A stretch of 64,000 nt of DNA from Pseudopedobacter sp038243635 (GTDB lineage Bacteria > Bacteroidota > Bacteroidia > Sphingobacteriales > Sphingobacteriaceae), in contig JBBSQW010000003.1 in assembly GCA_038243635.1 (NCBI GenBank), forward strand, positions 62,001-126,000, read 5' to 3'. How positions within the stretch are numbered: position 1 is the first letter of the stretch; each line of letters starts with the position of its first letter. The notes under the pieces are model-generated. The model saw nothing but the letters and a program-made list of their open reading frames with translations, was not told the DNA's origin and did no database searches. Shown in pieces: positions 53,237-61,676 of the stretch. Made by a program: the position numbers and the translations under genes.

Positions 53237-55690
53237 ATGAAAAGGTTAATTCTTTTTTTCAGCCTAATTTATAGCGCTGTAAATGCACAACAGCGTATTG
53301 CGCCCGCTTACCCCTTAATTACACACGACCCTTATTTTAGCATATGGTCAGTTACTGATTCCTTAAATGCGGACGTTACTAGGCACTGGACCGGCGCCCA
53401 CCATGCACTTAGCGGCGTGGTTAGCGTAGATGGTAAACTCTACAATTTCTTAGGCAAAAGAGAGAAAACGTATAATAATATTGTGCCTCTTGCTGATGAA
53501 AGAAGTGCTCCTTTAAAATACACGGAGACAAAACCTAATGATAGCTGGACAAAACAACAATTTAACGATTCGGCATGGAAAACAGGCACTGGCGCCGTTG
53601 GTAGCGAAGCTTCTCAAGCTCAAACTCCTTGGAAAAAAGATCATATTTGGATTAGAAAGTCCTTTAACCTCACAAAAAAAATCAAGAATAATCTTTACCT
53701 AGTTATCCGCCATGATGATAACGCAACCGTATATTTAAACGGCGAAGAGGTTTATAATGTTCAAAAATTTGTGGGTGAATTTGCATATGTCCCGATTTCT
53801 GATGCCCTAAAAAACAAACTTAAAAAAGGTGAAAACTTTTTAGCGGTGCATGCTGAAAACACCGGTGGCCCTTCATTTGTAGATTTTGGTTTGGAAGAAG
53901 AGGTTTTATACAAAAACCAGATTGATGTTTTACAAGCACAACAAAAAAGTGTTAAATTAAATGCTACGCAAACCATTTATGAATTTGCTTGTGGTCCAGT
54001 TGATTTAAAACTAACTTTTACTTCCCCTTTATTAATGGATAACTTAAACCTTTTATCCAGACCGGTTTCTTACATTACTAGCCAAGTAAAGGCAAACGAC
54101 GGTAATACACACCAAGTGGATCTGTATTTTGGTGCTTCGAGCCAAATTGCTACAAATACCGCTTTTCAGGAGGTTGAAGCGACAGAATACAGCAAAGAAG
54201 GCCTGAACATTTTGAAAGTCGGAACAAAAAAACAAGAGCTCCTAAGCAAAACTGGTGATGATGTACGTATTGATTGGGGATATTTATACATGGCTGTACC
54301 AAACAGTGATAAAGTTATTCAAAACATCACAAGCAAATCAAATGCTCTATACTCCTTAAGTAAGAAAAAAGACGTTGCTCAAACAAAGATGGACGGCACC
54401 CAACTCGTATTAAATACAGTTATAGATTGTGGAAAAGTTGGTAATTCTGCCGTAGAGCAGCATATTATGTTAGGTTATGATGACCTGATTTCTGTAGAGT
54501 ACTTTGGCCAAAAGCTAAGACCTTGGTGGAACAAAGACGGTAACGAAACGATAGAGCATCAATTAAAGCTAGCTGAGCAAGATTATTCCTCTTTAATGTC
54601 CAAATGTGCGGCATTTGACAAACAACTACATACTGACGCCTTAAATAGCGGTGGTGAAACTTATGCCAAATTATGTAATATTGCTTACAGACAAGCTATT
54701 GCTGCGCACAAACTGGTTGAAGGTCCAAACAAAGAAATCTTATTTCTTTCAAAAGAAAACAACAGTGGCGGCTTCATCAATACGGTAGATGTAACCTATC
54801 CGTCATCTCCACTTTTCCTAATTTACAACCCAGACTTAATGAAGGGGATGATGAATGCTATTTTTTACTTCAGCGAAAGCGGCAAATGGAACAAACCTTA
54901 CCCAGCACACGATTTGGGAAGCTACCCGAAAGCTAACGGCCAAACCTACGGCGAGGATATGCCGATAGAAGAAGCAGGAAACATGGTGGTACTTGCTGGT
55001 ACAATTGCTAAAGCCGAAGGAAATGCAGATTATGCAAAACAACATTGGGCAACTTTAACTACTTGGGCTAATTACCTAGCAGAAAACGGCTTAGATCCTA
55101 AAAATCAATTATCTACTGATGATTTCGCGGGGCACTTAGCCAGAAATGCCAATTTAGCGCTAAAAGCTATTGAAGGTGTAGGAAGCTATGCCATGTTAGC
55201 AGAAATGATGGGCGACCAAACTACCGCCAAAAAATACCATACCAAAGCATTAGAAATGGCTAAAGGTTGGATGGCTCTTGCTGATGCTGGAGATCATTAT
55301 GCATTAACCTACAATGATAAGAACTCTTGGAGTCAAAAATACAATTTGGTATGGGACAAGATTTTAGGTTTAAATCTTTTCCCTAAAGAAGTTGCGCAAA
55401 AAGAGATCAAATACTACTTAGGTAAGCAAGAAAAGTATGGTTTGCCTTTAGATAGCCGGAGAACATATACAAAATCTGATTGGATTATTTGGACTGCAAC
55501 TTTGGCTGATAACCGCGAAGATTTTAACACACTAATTAGCCCTGTTTACAAGTTTGCATTAGAAACGCCAGATAGAGTACCAATGAACGATTTCCACGAA
55601 ACTTTAGATGCCCACAGGGTTAATTTTAAAGCTAGAAGCGTTGTTGGTGGTTACTTTATAAAAATGCTTGAAACCAAGTTGGCTAAATAG
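53237..55690 (+). CDS. DUF4965/DUF1793 glutaminase A-like exported protein 2, with inserted beta-sandwich module
   Basis: From ATG 53237 the protein has 817 residues; a TTG 42 bp upstream is rejected because the ATG begins a clean signal peptide (KRLILFFSLIYSAVNAQ). It matches protein 1 over its full length, including RIAPAYPLITHDPYFSIWSV, the inserted jelly roll (DHIWIRKSFNLTKK, IRHDDNATVYLNGEE, ENFLAVHAENTGGPSFVD) and LPLDSRRTYTKSDWIIWTA. The two paralogues face each other across a GH92 gene and share the operator type. A strong terminator follows. Activity unknown, as for protein 1. Confidence 0.8.
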   Translation: MKRLILFFSLIYSAVNAQQRIAPAYPLITHDPYFSIWSVTDSLNADVTRHWTGAHHALSGVVSVDGKLYNFLGKREKTYNNIVPLADERSAPLKYTETKPNDSWTKQQFNDSAWKTGTGAVGSEASQAQTPWKKDHIWIRKSFNLTKKIKNNLYLVIRHDDNATVYLNGEEVYNVQKFVGEFAYVPISDALKNKLKKGENFLAVHAENTGGPSFVDFGLEEEVLYKNQIDVLQAQQKSVKLNATQTIYEFACGPVDLKLTFTSPLLMDNLNLLSRPVSYITSQVKANDGNTHQVDLYFGASSQIATNTAFQEVEATEYSKEGLNILKVGTKKQELLSKTGDDVRIDWGYLYMAVPNSDKVIQNITSKSNALYSLSKKKDVAQTKMDGTQLVLNTVIDCGKVGNSAVEQHIMLGYDDLISVEYFGQKLRPWWNKDGNETIEHQLKLAEQDYSSLMSKCAAFDKQLHTDALNSGGETYAKLCNIAYRQAIAAHKLVEGPNKEILFLSKENNSGGFINTVDVTYPSSPLFLIYNPDLMKGMMNAIFYFSESGKWNKPYPAHDLGSYPKANGQTYGEDMPIEEAGNMVVLAGTIAKAEGNADYAKQHWATLTTWANYLAENGLDPKNQLSTDDFAGHLARNANLALKAIEGVGSYAMLAEMMGDQTTAKKYHTKALEMAKGWMALADAGDHYALTYNDKNSWSQKYNLVWDKILGLNLFPKEVAQKEIKYYLGKQEKYGLPLDSRRTYTKSDWIIWTATLADNREDFNTLISPVYKFALETPDRVPMNDFHETLDAHRVNFKARSVVGGYFIKMLETKLAK

Positions 55691-55710
55691 CATCCAAATC
55701 ACTAAAATTA

Positions 55711-55752
55711 AAAATGCCCTCAGCAAGTTAAAACTTGGGAGGGCATTTTTTT
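55711..55752 (+). terminator. Rho-independent terminator after DUF4965 protein 2
   Basis: AAAATGCCCTC (55711-55721) pairs with GAGGGCATTTT (55739-55749), with a second small stem inside the loop (CAAGT/ACTTG), and a run of seven T ends at 55752. It lies 20 bp after the stop codon. Confidence 0.85.
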
Positions 55753-56020
55753 ATCTAAGACTGGACAATGCTTGGGTTTTACACCGAGGCGCTTAGAATA
55801 AAAACAGCCCCGGCTCAAGCTTTATCTACTTATCCTTTTGTTGCACTCTCCTTTACATCATATTCGCTATAAATCCGTATTGGTTCCGTATTGAGTCACG
55901 TTTATTCCAATTTTTTAATAAAAAAACGGACTTCGAACAGATACATTATAGTATAAATTTGTTAAAATTTCGAAGATACAAAGAAAATAAACACAATTAT
56001 CTATTTTTGATTAAAGCAAT
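55753..56020. other. Non-coding stretch before the small-gene island
   Basis: No open frame of note was seen here. The only recognisable element is a -7 match, TAAATTTG at 55954-55961 on the plus strand, ~72 bp before the small broken gene; a -33 TTG at the right distance is not evident. Confidence 0.4.
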
Positions 56021-56027
56021 AAAGGAG
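56021..56027 (+). promoter_or_regulatory. Strong Shine-Dalgarno sequence
   Basis: AAAGGAG stands 5 bp before the ATG at 56033. Genes of this phylum seldom carry such a motif, so it marks 56033 as a real start and suggests a gene of different origin from its neighbours. Confidence 0.5.
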
Positions 56028-56032
56028 ATTCA

Positions 56033-56249
56033 ATGGCAACTATAGCCGAAACAGGATTTGTTCACGGACGTTGAAAACACAGCACATAATTTTGACCTTG
56101 AGCAACTGGGTGTTGCTGTCGCAACTCTTGCATGTGAGGCTCTCAGCGAAGGAACTGCCACAGCTGGTTGTATAATGCTTTGGAATACAGGTATGGCTAC
56201 TGCTTTAGCTCATTTTTGGGCGCAAACGTTATATATTCAAATTAAATGA
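56033..56249 (+). pseudogene. Small gene with a single-base frameshift
   Basis: The ATG with a good ribosome binding site gives MATIAETGF and stops after 13 codons. From 56058 the next frame is open (LFTDVENTAHNFDLEQLG, then ATLACEALSEGTATAGC, ending TLYIQIK). Removing one T from the TTT at 56057-56059 fuses the two into ~71 residues with an acidic N-terminal half and a hydrophobic, Ala/Gly-rich C-terminal half containing two Cys. A peptide toxin or bacteriocin-like precursor is imaginable from this shape, but there is no family match by eye. It may be a true pseudogene or a sequencing error. Confidence 0.45.
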
Positions 56250-56303
56250 ATGTGTGAATAATAGTCAAACTAATAATTTTCAAACAAAACTTACTACCCT
56301 TTG

Positions 56304-56804
56304 ATGTTGTCAAATTTACCGAAAATTAAGGATATTTATAACAAAAGTAATCTGTTTTACAAAGAAGCAAATATAAAAAACCTAGATTGTGTAATTGTAA
56401 AAAGAACTGAAACTATCTTTTTTGGGTGCTTGGAATATGTTACATTTATAACTATAGGTGAAAGTTCCCAGATAATTACTAAAGAAATTATTCGAGATTT
56501 TTCAAATGCATGTTTTGAATCTGCTCGGATTAACTATGATGGCAGAGGTTTAGGTAGGAATTCTGGGGTTATATCCATTTCAGTATTACTAGGGAGCAAT
56601 GTAAGTCAGACTGCTAAAGAGTTTTGTAAACGAGGATCAGAACGCCATTGGGCATCTCGACAAATTCACATAATTTATGATCAAAGTAATAACGAATTCT
56701 ACAATTATTCAGGCTGGCAAATTTGGGGAGGAGCAATAATACCATATTACCGGAAATTATCGTCGGAAACAATGGATATAGTAAGAACTGCGGTAAAGGC
56801 TTAA
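56304..56804 (+). CDS. Hypothetical protein, no family recognised
   Basis: From ATG 56304 (a TTG directly precedes it) the protein has 166 residues. There is no signal peptide and no membrane segment, so it is probably cytoplasmic. Noticeable features are a Cys-containing beta-rich centre (CVIVKRTETIFFGCLEYVTF), a Gly/Ser stretch (GLGRNSGVISISVLLGSN) and an aromatic segment near the end (NEFYNYSGWQIWGGAIIPYY). Base composition is AT-rich. It lies 54 bp after the small broken gene on the same strand and may have been acquired with it. Immunity or effector roles cannot be supported. Confidence 0.55.
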   Translation: MLSNLPKIKDIYNKSNLFYKEANIKNLDCVIVKRTETIFFGCLEYVTFITIGESSQIITKEIIRDFSNACFESARINYDGRGLGRNSGVISISVLLGSNVSQTAKEFCKRGSERHWASRQIHIIYDQSNNEFYNYSGWQIWGGAIIPYYRKLSSETMDIVRTAVKA

Positions 56805-57014
56805 GCAGTATTAATAATTGACTCCTCGGTTATATATAGCTTGACTATCTGCTAAAAAAAAAGAGTTCGAAAGACAAAAAAGCAGTACTTTGTCTAACAC
56901 CAAGTTACCGGAGCGTAAAAATAAATTATCCCCGTGGTAGGTGTTCTTACCATAAGTGTTCGAAAGATTATTCTGGCGGTGGTTTAAAAATTAAATGGTT
57001 TATGCATTAGCAAC

Positions 57015-57527
57015 TTGGCGCAACCCAAATCAATCAAAATTATAAAAATAGAAGCCTTGGTAGTAAATGTCCTTAAAAGATTGCTGTTTTTAGTTTTAAC
57101 TTTTTGTGCAATTGAAGCAAATGCTCAAACAAGCGACTTAGCTAAATTTATTTCCCGAAATTATAGGGCACCCACTAAAAATCTTGATCCTTGTAAATGG
57201 AATTATTTGGTATTAGAATTAAGCACTAATAAAGACAATTTATTAAATGTCAAGTTGCTTGATAAAGTTGACCAAAATTTGGAAAAAAGTACTGACTTTA
57301 TGCAAAACTATAAAGTTAGTAACATAGACAAAAAAGATTTACCTGCTGTTTTAATTATCACTATTGAAGATAATAGAGCCATTTGTGAAAATGTTTATTT
57401 AAAAACTCTAAATTCAGCAGATATTTTACGAGAGATCATACCTTTAATTTCCAAATCGGTAAATAAACATCAATCTGTAAAAATCCTTCCATTATTGGTT
57501 GTTGAACTTCAAAATCCTAGACACTAG
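57015..57527 (+). CDS. Hypothetical exported protein
   Basis: The frame is open from 57015 and encodes up to 170 residues. No ATG is available: 57015 and 57057 are both TTG, and the second places a good signal peptide near the N-terminus (VLKRLLFLVLTFCAIEANAQ), so it may be the true start. The mature part (~130 residues) is Lys/Asn-rich with a mixed alpha/beta look (WNYLVLELSTNKDNLLNVKL, LPAVLIITIEDNRAICENVY). No family was recognised. It lies among broken genes, so it may itself be a surviving fragment. Confidence 0.45.
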   Translation: MAQPKSIKIIKIEALVVNVLKRLLFLVLTFCAIEANAQTSDLAKFISRNYRAPTKNLDPCKWNYLVLELSTNKDNLLNVKLLDKVDQNLEKSTDFMQNYKVSNIDKKDLPAVLIITIEDNRAICENVYLKTLNSADILREIIPLISKSVNKHQSVKILPLLVVELQNPRH

Positions 57528-57555
57528 TTATAAAATCTTAGTTGGGCTAATAGTA

Positions 57556-58128
57556 GTGAAGGATTCAATTTTAGATATTAAAGTTAAATACGACAAAGGT
57601 CAGATTTTACCTATTCTAAAAATTATCACTTGGGTTATTGCTGTAATTATTACGAAGTAAAAGAAATCCCAAAGAAGTGGAAGATATTGTAGCCCACATG
57701 GAGTATACAAGCAATAGTTTCCGGTTCAATACAAAGAAGTTATTCTTTGTGGAGTATGATAAGGAGAGACGAATTTTTAAAGCCTATTAGGCAGATGTTA
57801 TAGGTTGGCCGAGAACGGATTGAGATTTTGTCTCAAAAAACAGATTTGCCAGATGATTCGCATATAAAATTGATGCTTAACGGATCACAAGGATACAACT
57901 ATTATAAACCTGAGAAGTTCGATTTTAAAATAGGGCAAACTGAGATGACTGAAAAGAATCAATACAGATCAAGTCCCTGAAAATACTGTTAGGGGGAATT
58001 TCAGTATAGGAGTAAGCAATTGTAAAGTATTTGATGAAGATACCATAGTTTTCGCAAATGTTGTTTCTTTAATTAGGGAGTTTGGAAACTCCTATCTATT
58101 ATTCAATCCAGAGAGACGTTGCACTTAA
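57556..58128 (+). pseudogene. Multiply frameshifted gene remnant
   Basis: Four consecutive protein-like pieces lie in changing frames on the plus strand. They are 57556-57660 (KDSILDIKVKYDKGQILP), a piece ending at the TAG at 57788-57790 (VEDIVAHMEYTSNSFRFNT), 57804-57980 (SQKTDLPDDSHIKLMLNG) and ~57949-58128 (NTVRGNFSIGVSNCKVFDED, ending LLFNPERRCT). Each ends in a stop and the next continues in another frame, as expected for one or two genes broken by small indels. The family was not recognised. Confidence 0.5.
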
Positions 58129-58244
58129 ACTCCGGACAGGCGGGTTGAAAGCCTGAGTCGATTTGGACTGTTTGTTAAAGTATTAAACACAATGGACTAT
58201 TAACAATTAAAATAACATGAAGTATATATAGATATATTACTCTT

Positions 58245-58871
58245 ATGAAAAAAAATTTAACTATGAATTCTTTTCAAAAACATATTGGATGGTATTTTTG
58301 GCTTTCAGTTATAGCGTTAATTGCTATAGCTGTAATATTTCAGTATTCGATTTTTGCGCACCAAAAAAACATCAAATTGAATGTGGATATTCTGGAAATG
58401 GATGCAAATCATTACAAAAAGCAAGAAGTAAATCTCAATGAAAATAAACTAATATTAGGTACTAGTGGAGTTTTTTATTATAAAGTAAATTCATTTTTCG
58501 AGTTTATCATTTATCAATATACAGATATCATATTTGATTGGCTTACATTGTTAACAATGTTAATATATTTTTATCTGTTTGTTTTCAAATTGAAATTTGA
58601 TAAAACCATATACGAGGGTAAATTTCTGATGATGAGACTTAATTTTCCCCTTTTCATTTTTTTGTTCATGATGGTTTCTAAAATGTACGCGTTACAATGG
58701 ATCTATTTTCATTTTTATGAAATCACTAACTATAATCTTAGGCTGAACTCGATTATTTATTCCCCGTTTTATTGCTACTCGGCTTACTTTAGTTACTTTT
58801 TATTTACAATGTTTATTTCTTTAGTAAAAACCAAGTTTTATGAGGATCAGAACACCCAAATTCTGCTTTAG
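58245..58871 (+). CDS. Hypothetical four-helix membrane protein
   Basis: The protein has 208 residues with about four hydrophobic segments: ~17-35, ~85-115 (WLTLLTMLIYFYLFVFKL), ~132-150 (FPLFIFLFMMVSKMYALQW) and ~175-198. A hydrophilic extracytoplasmic loop lies between the first two. The general plan recalls DUF2975-type inner-membrane proteins, but no diagnostic motif was seen and the assignment is weak. It is AT-rich, has no operon partner, and is followed by a hairpin terminator, so it is probably transcribed alone. Confidence 0.55.
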   Translation: MKKNLTMNSFQKHIGWYFWLSVIALIAIAVIFQYSIFAHQKNIKLNVDILEMDANHYKKQEVNLNENKLILGTSGVFYYKVNSFFEFIIYQYTDIIFDWLTLLTMLIYFYLFVFKLKFDKTIYEGKFLMMRLNFPLFIFLFMMVSKMYALQWIYFHFYEITNYNLRLNSIIYSPFYCYSAYFSYFLFTMFISLVKTKFYEDQNTQILL

Positions 58872-58901
58872 GCCTCTATTCTGTCATTTTTCTAAACGAT
58901 G

Positions 58902-58950
58902 AAAGCCAAATACATTCGTCGTAAACAACACGAATGATTTGGCTTTTCTC
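58902..58950 (+). terminator. Hairpin terminator between convergent genes
   Basis: The 18-base arm at 58902-58919 (beginning AAAGCCAAAT) pairs with 58930-58946 with a single bulged A, followed by a T-rich tail. It sits between the converging membrane-protein and GH127-type genes and probably serves both. Confidence 0.7.
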
Positions 58951-59093
58951 TGTTAAATTAGCTCAGGCTATTGCTTACAAAAACTTCTTGTTACAGAAAT
59001 AGTTAAAGTTGTAAATAACCGAGGTAGTTTGTTCCCCTGGGCGTTAAATATCTCCTTAACTACGAAATGAACACTCTTTGTATTATTTGTATG

Positions 59094-61652
59094 CTACATT
59101 GCCTTAACAGATATATTATCATAAGTTGGAAAAGCATCATATGATCTTAACCCTACAGAACCACTTTTAAACTCATCGTCTTTTACGGAAACAATAGATT
59201 TAGCACTGCCATCAAGAAAAACGCTTATAGCATCACCTTTTGCTGTAACACTTAACCTATACTTTTTATTTTCTTGAACCTTTAGTGGACTGGAAGCCAA
59301 CAAAACATAGGTTTTGTTAATCGACTTTCCAATTTCAATTCTGTTTAACACCGGATTAATACCAACGTAATATCCCTCATATAAATCGGCGCCAATTGAT
59401 GGATTGTTCACTCTAAATACCACTCCAGAATTACCAACTTTTCCAGGATTGATATCTGTTTCTAAAACAAAGTCGTCTGCATTTACTTTGGCAGCAATTA
59501 CCTTTGAACCGTGGATACCAGCACCCCACGAACCATGGTTTGACGCTGCCGATATAGCACCATCTTTTACAAACCAACCACCGCCATAAAACACCCAATC
59601 ATCCATTTTCCCATCGTTAAAATTTGCGGTAAAGGACTTTAGCTTTTCTTGTTGTGCACCAATTACCGGGAAACAGGAAATTCTTATTTTTTCTGCACCA
59701 CTAGGAATCAAAGTTACCTGCACAACTGGTTCAGCAGAGCTAACCGGGGAATAAGGCACTTCAAATGCTAAAATACCGTTATAAGCCATTTTCCAGTCAG
59801 TAACCTCTTGGGCTTTTACTGATAAGCGTATGGGCGTTGTAGCTGGATCAAAAGGATTCTCCGGCATCTTGTATTTCTTCACGGTAATTTGCTTCGCCAA
59901 ATCGCTATTATCAAGCAGTAAGCCATAATTCCAAGCTTGAGTTGGCGTAATTTGGTAATCATAAAATCCTTTAACAGGATGCGATTTCACTATTTCGTAC
60001 TTATTATCGATTTGCAAAGCGTAAACCAACGGGCCTCTTTCTACGCTTACAGAATTATTCACCTGTTGGGCAACGTTTACTTCCATCGGAAAATTGATTA
60101 AAACTTCATCCTTATTTTTCCAATGTCTATTTATTTTTACGATTTCGCCAGCCTTAACGCCTTTATAGTCTTTCCCATTTATTTTTATAGTTGGGTTTTT
60201 ACACCAAGCTGGAATTCTCAAACGCAAAGGGAATTCTGTTGACTCGCTTAATGATATTTTAAGCTTAATCTGTTCGTCAAACGGATAATTTGTCTCTTCT
60301 TCTATCTTGATTGGCACATTGCCAGCAACTAACGCATTTACTTCCGTTGGCGAATAAGCAATTACTGTTAAACCGCCGTCAGGGCTTGCTGCCCAGCTGT
60401 TTTTCACAAAATACGGCCAACCCATGTGCATGTTATAACGACAGCAACCCATCCCTGAATAAGGACTTAGCAACAAGCCTTCAGGGTAATCTTCATCGAA
60501 ACCATTAAGCCCAAATTTGCTACGTACTTGATTAGGTTGCGTATAGTAAAAATGCTCTTTTAAGTCCTTGCTAAACTGTGCGGGTAGCTGGTTAAAGGCA
60601 ATTTTCTCTAACCGATCTCCAATTGACGCATCTTCAATAATTCTTGCAGCTGTTTCTAAACTCTGCATCCATTCTACAACGGTGCAGGTTTCCACACCTT
60701 GTATTCCGCTTCGGCCCGCTAAAAACTCTGTACCGGAAGCAATGCCAGAAGGTTGCCCATGACTTTCTATGAGGTTAGCTATACCTTTTTTGAAAGCAGT
60801 TTTATAAGCGCCATCTCCGTTTCTTAAATAACCTAAAGCTGGAAATCTTAACGCTTCGCCAACGCTTACCGAGTGTTTGGTATGGAAATCATCTCCAAAG
60901 AAATAAAACTCATTATTGGTAAAAATGCTTTTCCACGGATAGGCTTGCTTCTGTAGCAAGTCTGTAAGTTCTAACAGGAATTTATCCCCAGTTTTATTAT
61001 ACAACCAAAGCACCACATCTATGTTGTCTCCTGCTCTGGACTTGCTCCATTCGTATAATGGTTTTGAAGGTAGATTTGCCAGTTCGTATTTAAAATACTT
61101 GGTCATAAAAGGCAATACTCTTTTGTCTTGCGTTGCCTCAAAATAACTCTGTAATGTATAAAGCATAGGCATCCGTGGCCACCAATCGTCCATTTTAGCT
61201 GGACCAAATACTCCGTTTTCTTGTTGGTTGTCTAATGTCCAATCAATCCATTTCTGAGATTTTGCAATCAAAGCTGGATCATTAAGCGTGTATCCTAAAG
61301 CTACCAATCCCTTTAGGTAGTAAGGAACTCTTTCCCACCCACCACCATCACCGCCTAGCCAGTCTGACTGGGGGCCTAAATTTCCACTTTCGGGATACAG
61401 TTCCTCGGCATGTCCGGTAAATCCGGCTGCTTGTAATTCTAATTGTTTTAAAAGCCAGCCTTTAGCTTTAATGCTTCCTAAGGGTAAAGGCACATTAGCA
61501 TTCTTTAACAAAGGAGCTCTTGAAAAATCATAAGCAGGCATTGCCTTTTTTTGTGCGTGAAGTTGTTGTACAGGTACAGCAAAAAGCACAGAAAACGACA
61601 AATACAAAATATTTCTATTGACGTTTTTTGATAGACAAAATTTTAAAAACAT
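59094..61652 (-). CDS. GH127-type (DUF1680) glycosidase with C-terminal LamG/DUF1080-like domain
   Basis: This 852-residue exported protein (signal ~14-34) has an (alpha/alpha)6 DUF1680 domain followed by beta-sandwich domains to ~645. The zinc-thiolate catalytic site of GH127 beta-L-arabinofuranosidases can be placed: Glu321 and Cys323 in VETCTVVEW, and Cys403-Cys404 in GMGCCRYN, one of which is the nucleophile in characterised members. Residues ~680-852 form a concanavalin-like (LamG or 3-keto-disaccharide-hydrolase-like) domain ending FPTYDNISVKAM. The actual sugar released is uncertain because GH127 relatives vary. It starts 24 bp after the GH2 stop and is cotranscribed with it. Confidence 0.82.
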   Translation of the reverse strand: MFLKFCLSKNVNRNILYLSFSVLFAVPVQQLHAQKKAMPAYDFSRAPLLKNANVPLPLGSIKAKGWLLKQLELQAAGFTGHAEELYPESGNLGPQSDWLGGDGGGWERVPYYLKGLVALGYTLNDPALIAKSQKWIDWTLDNQQENGVFGPAKMDDWWPRMPMLYTLQSYFEATQDKRVLPFMTKYFKYELANLPSKPLYEWSKSRAGDNIDVVLWLYNKTGDKFLLELTDLLQKQAYPWKSIFTNNEFYFFGDDFHTKHSVSVGEALRFPALGYLRNGDGAYKTAFKKGIANLIESHGQPSGIASGTEFLAGRSGIQGVETCTVVEWMQSLETAARIIEDASIGDRLEKIAFNQLPAQFSKDLKEHFYYTQPNQVRSKFGLNGFDEDYPEGLLLSPYSGMGCCRYNMHMGWPYFVKNSWAASPDGGLTVIAYSPTEVNALVAGNVPIKIEEETNYPFDEQIKLKISLSESTEFPLRLRIPAWCKNPTIKINGKDYKGVKAGEIVKINRHWKNKDEVLINFPMEVNVAQQVNNSVSVERGPLVYALQIDNKYEIVKSHPVKGFYDYQITPTQAWNYGLLLDNSDLAKQITVKKYKMPENPFDPATTPIRLSVKAQEVTDWKMAYNGILAFEVPYSPVSSAEPVVQVTLIPSGAEKIRISCFPVIGAQQEKLKSFTANFNDGKMDDWVFYGGGWFVKDGAISAASNHGSWGAGIHGSKVIAAKVNADDFVLETDINPGKVGNSGVVFRVNNPSIGADLYEGYYVGINPVLNRIEIGKSINKTYVLLASSPLKVQENKKYRLSVTAKGDAISVFLDGSAKSIVSVKDDEFKSGSVGLRSYDAFPTYDNISVKAM

Positions 61653-61676
61653 ATTCTAATAAACTTAATAACTAAT

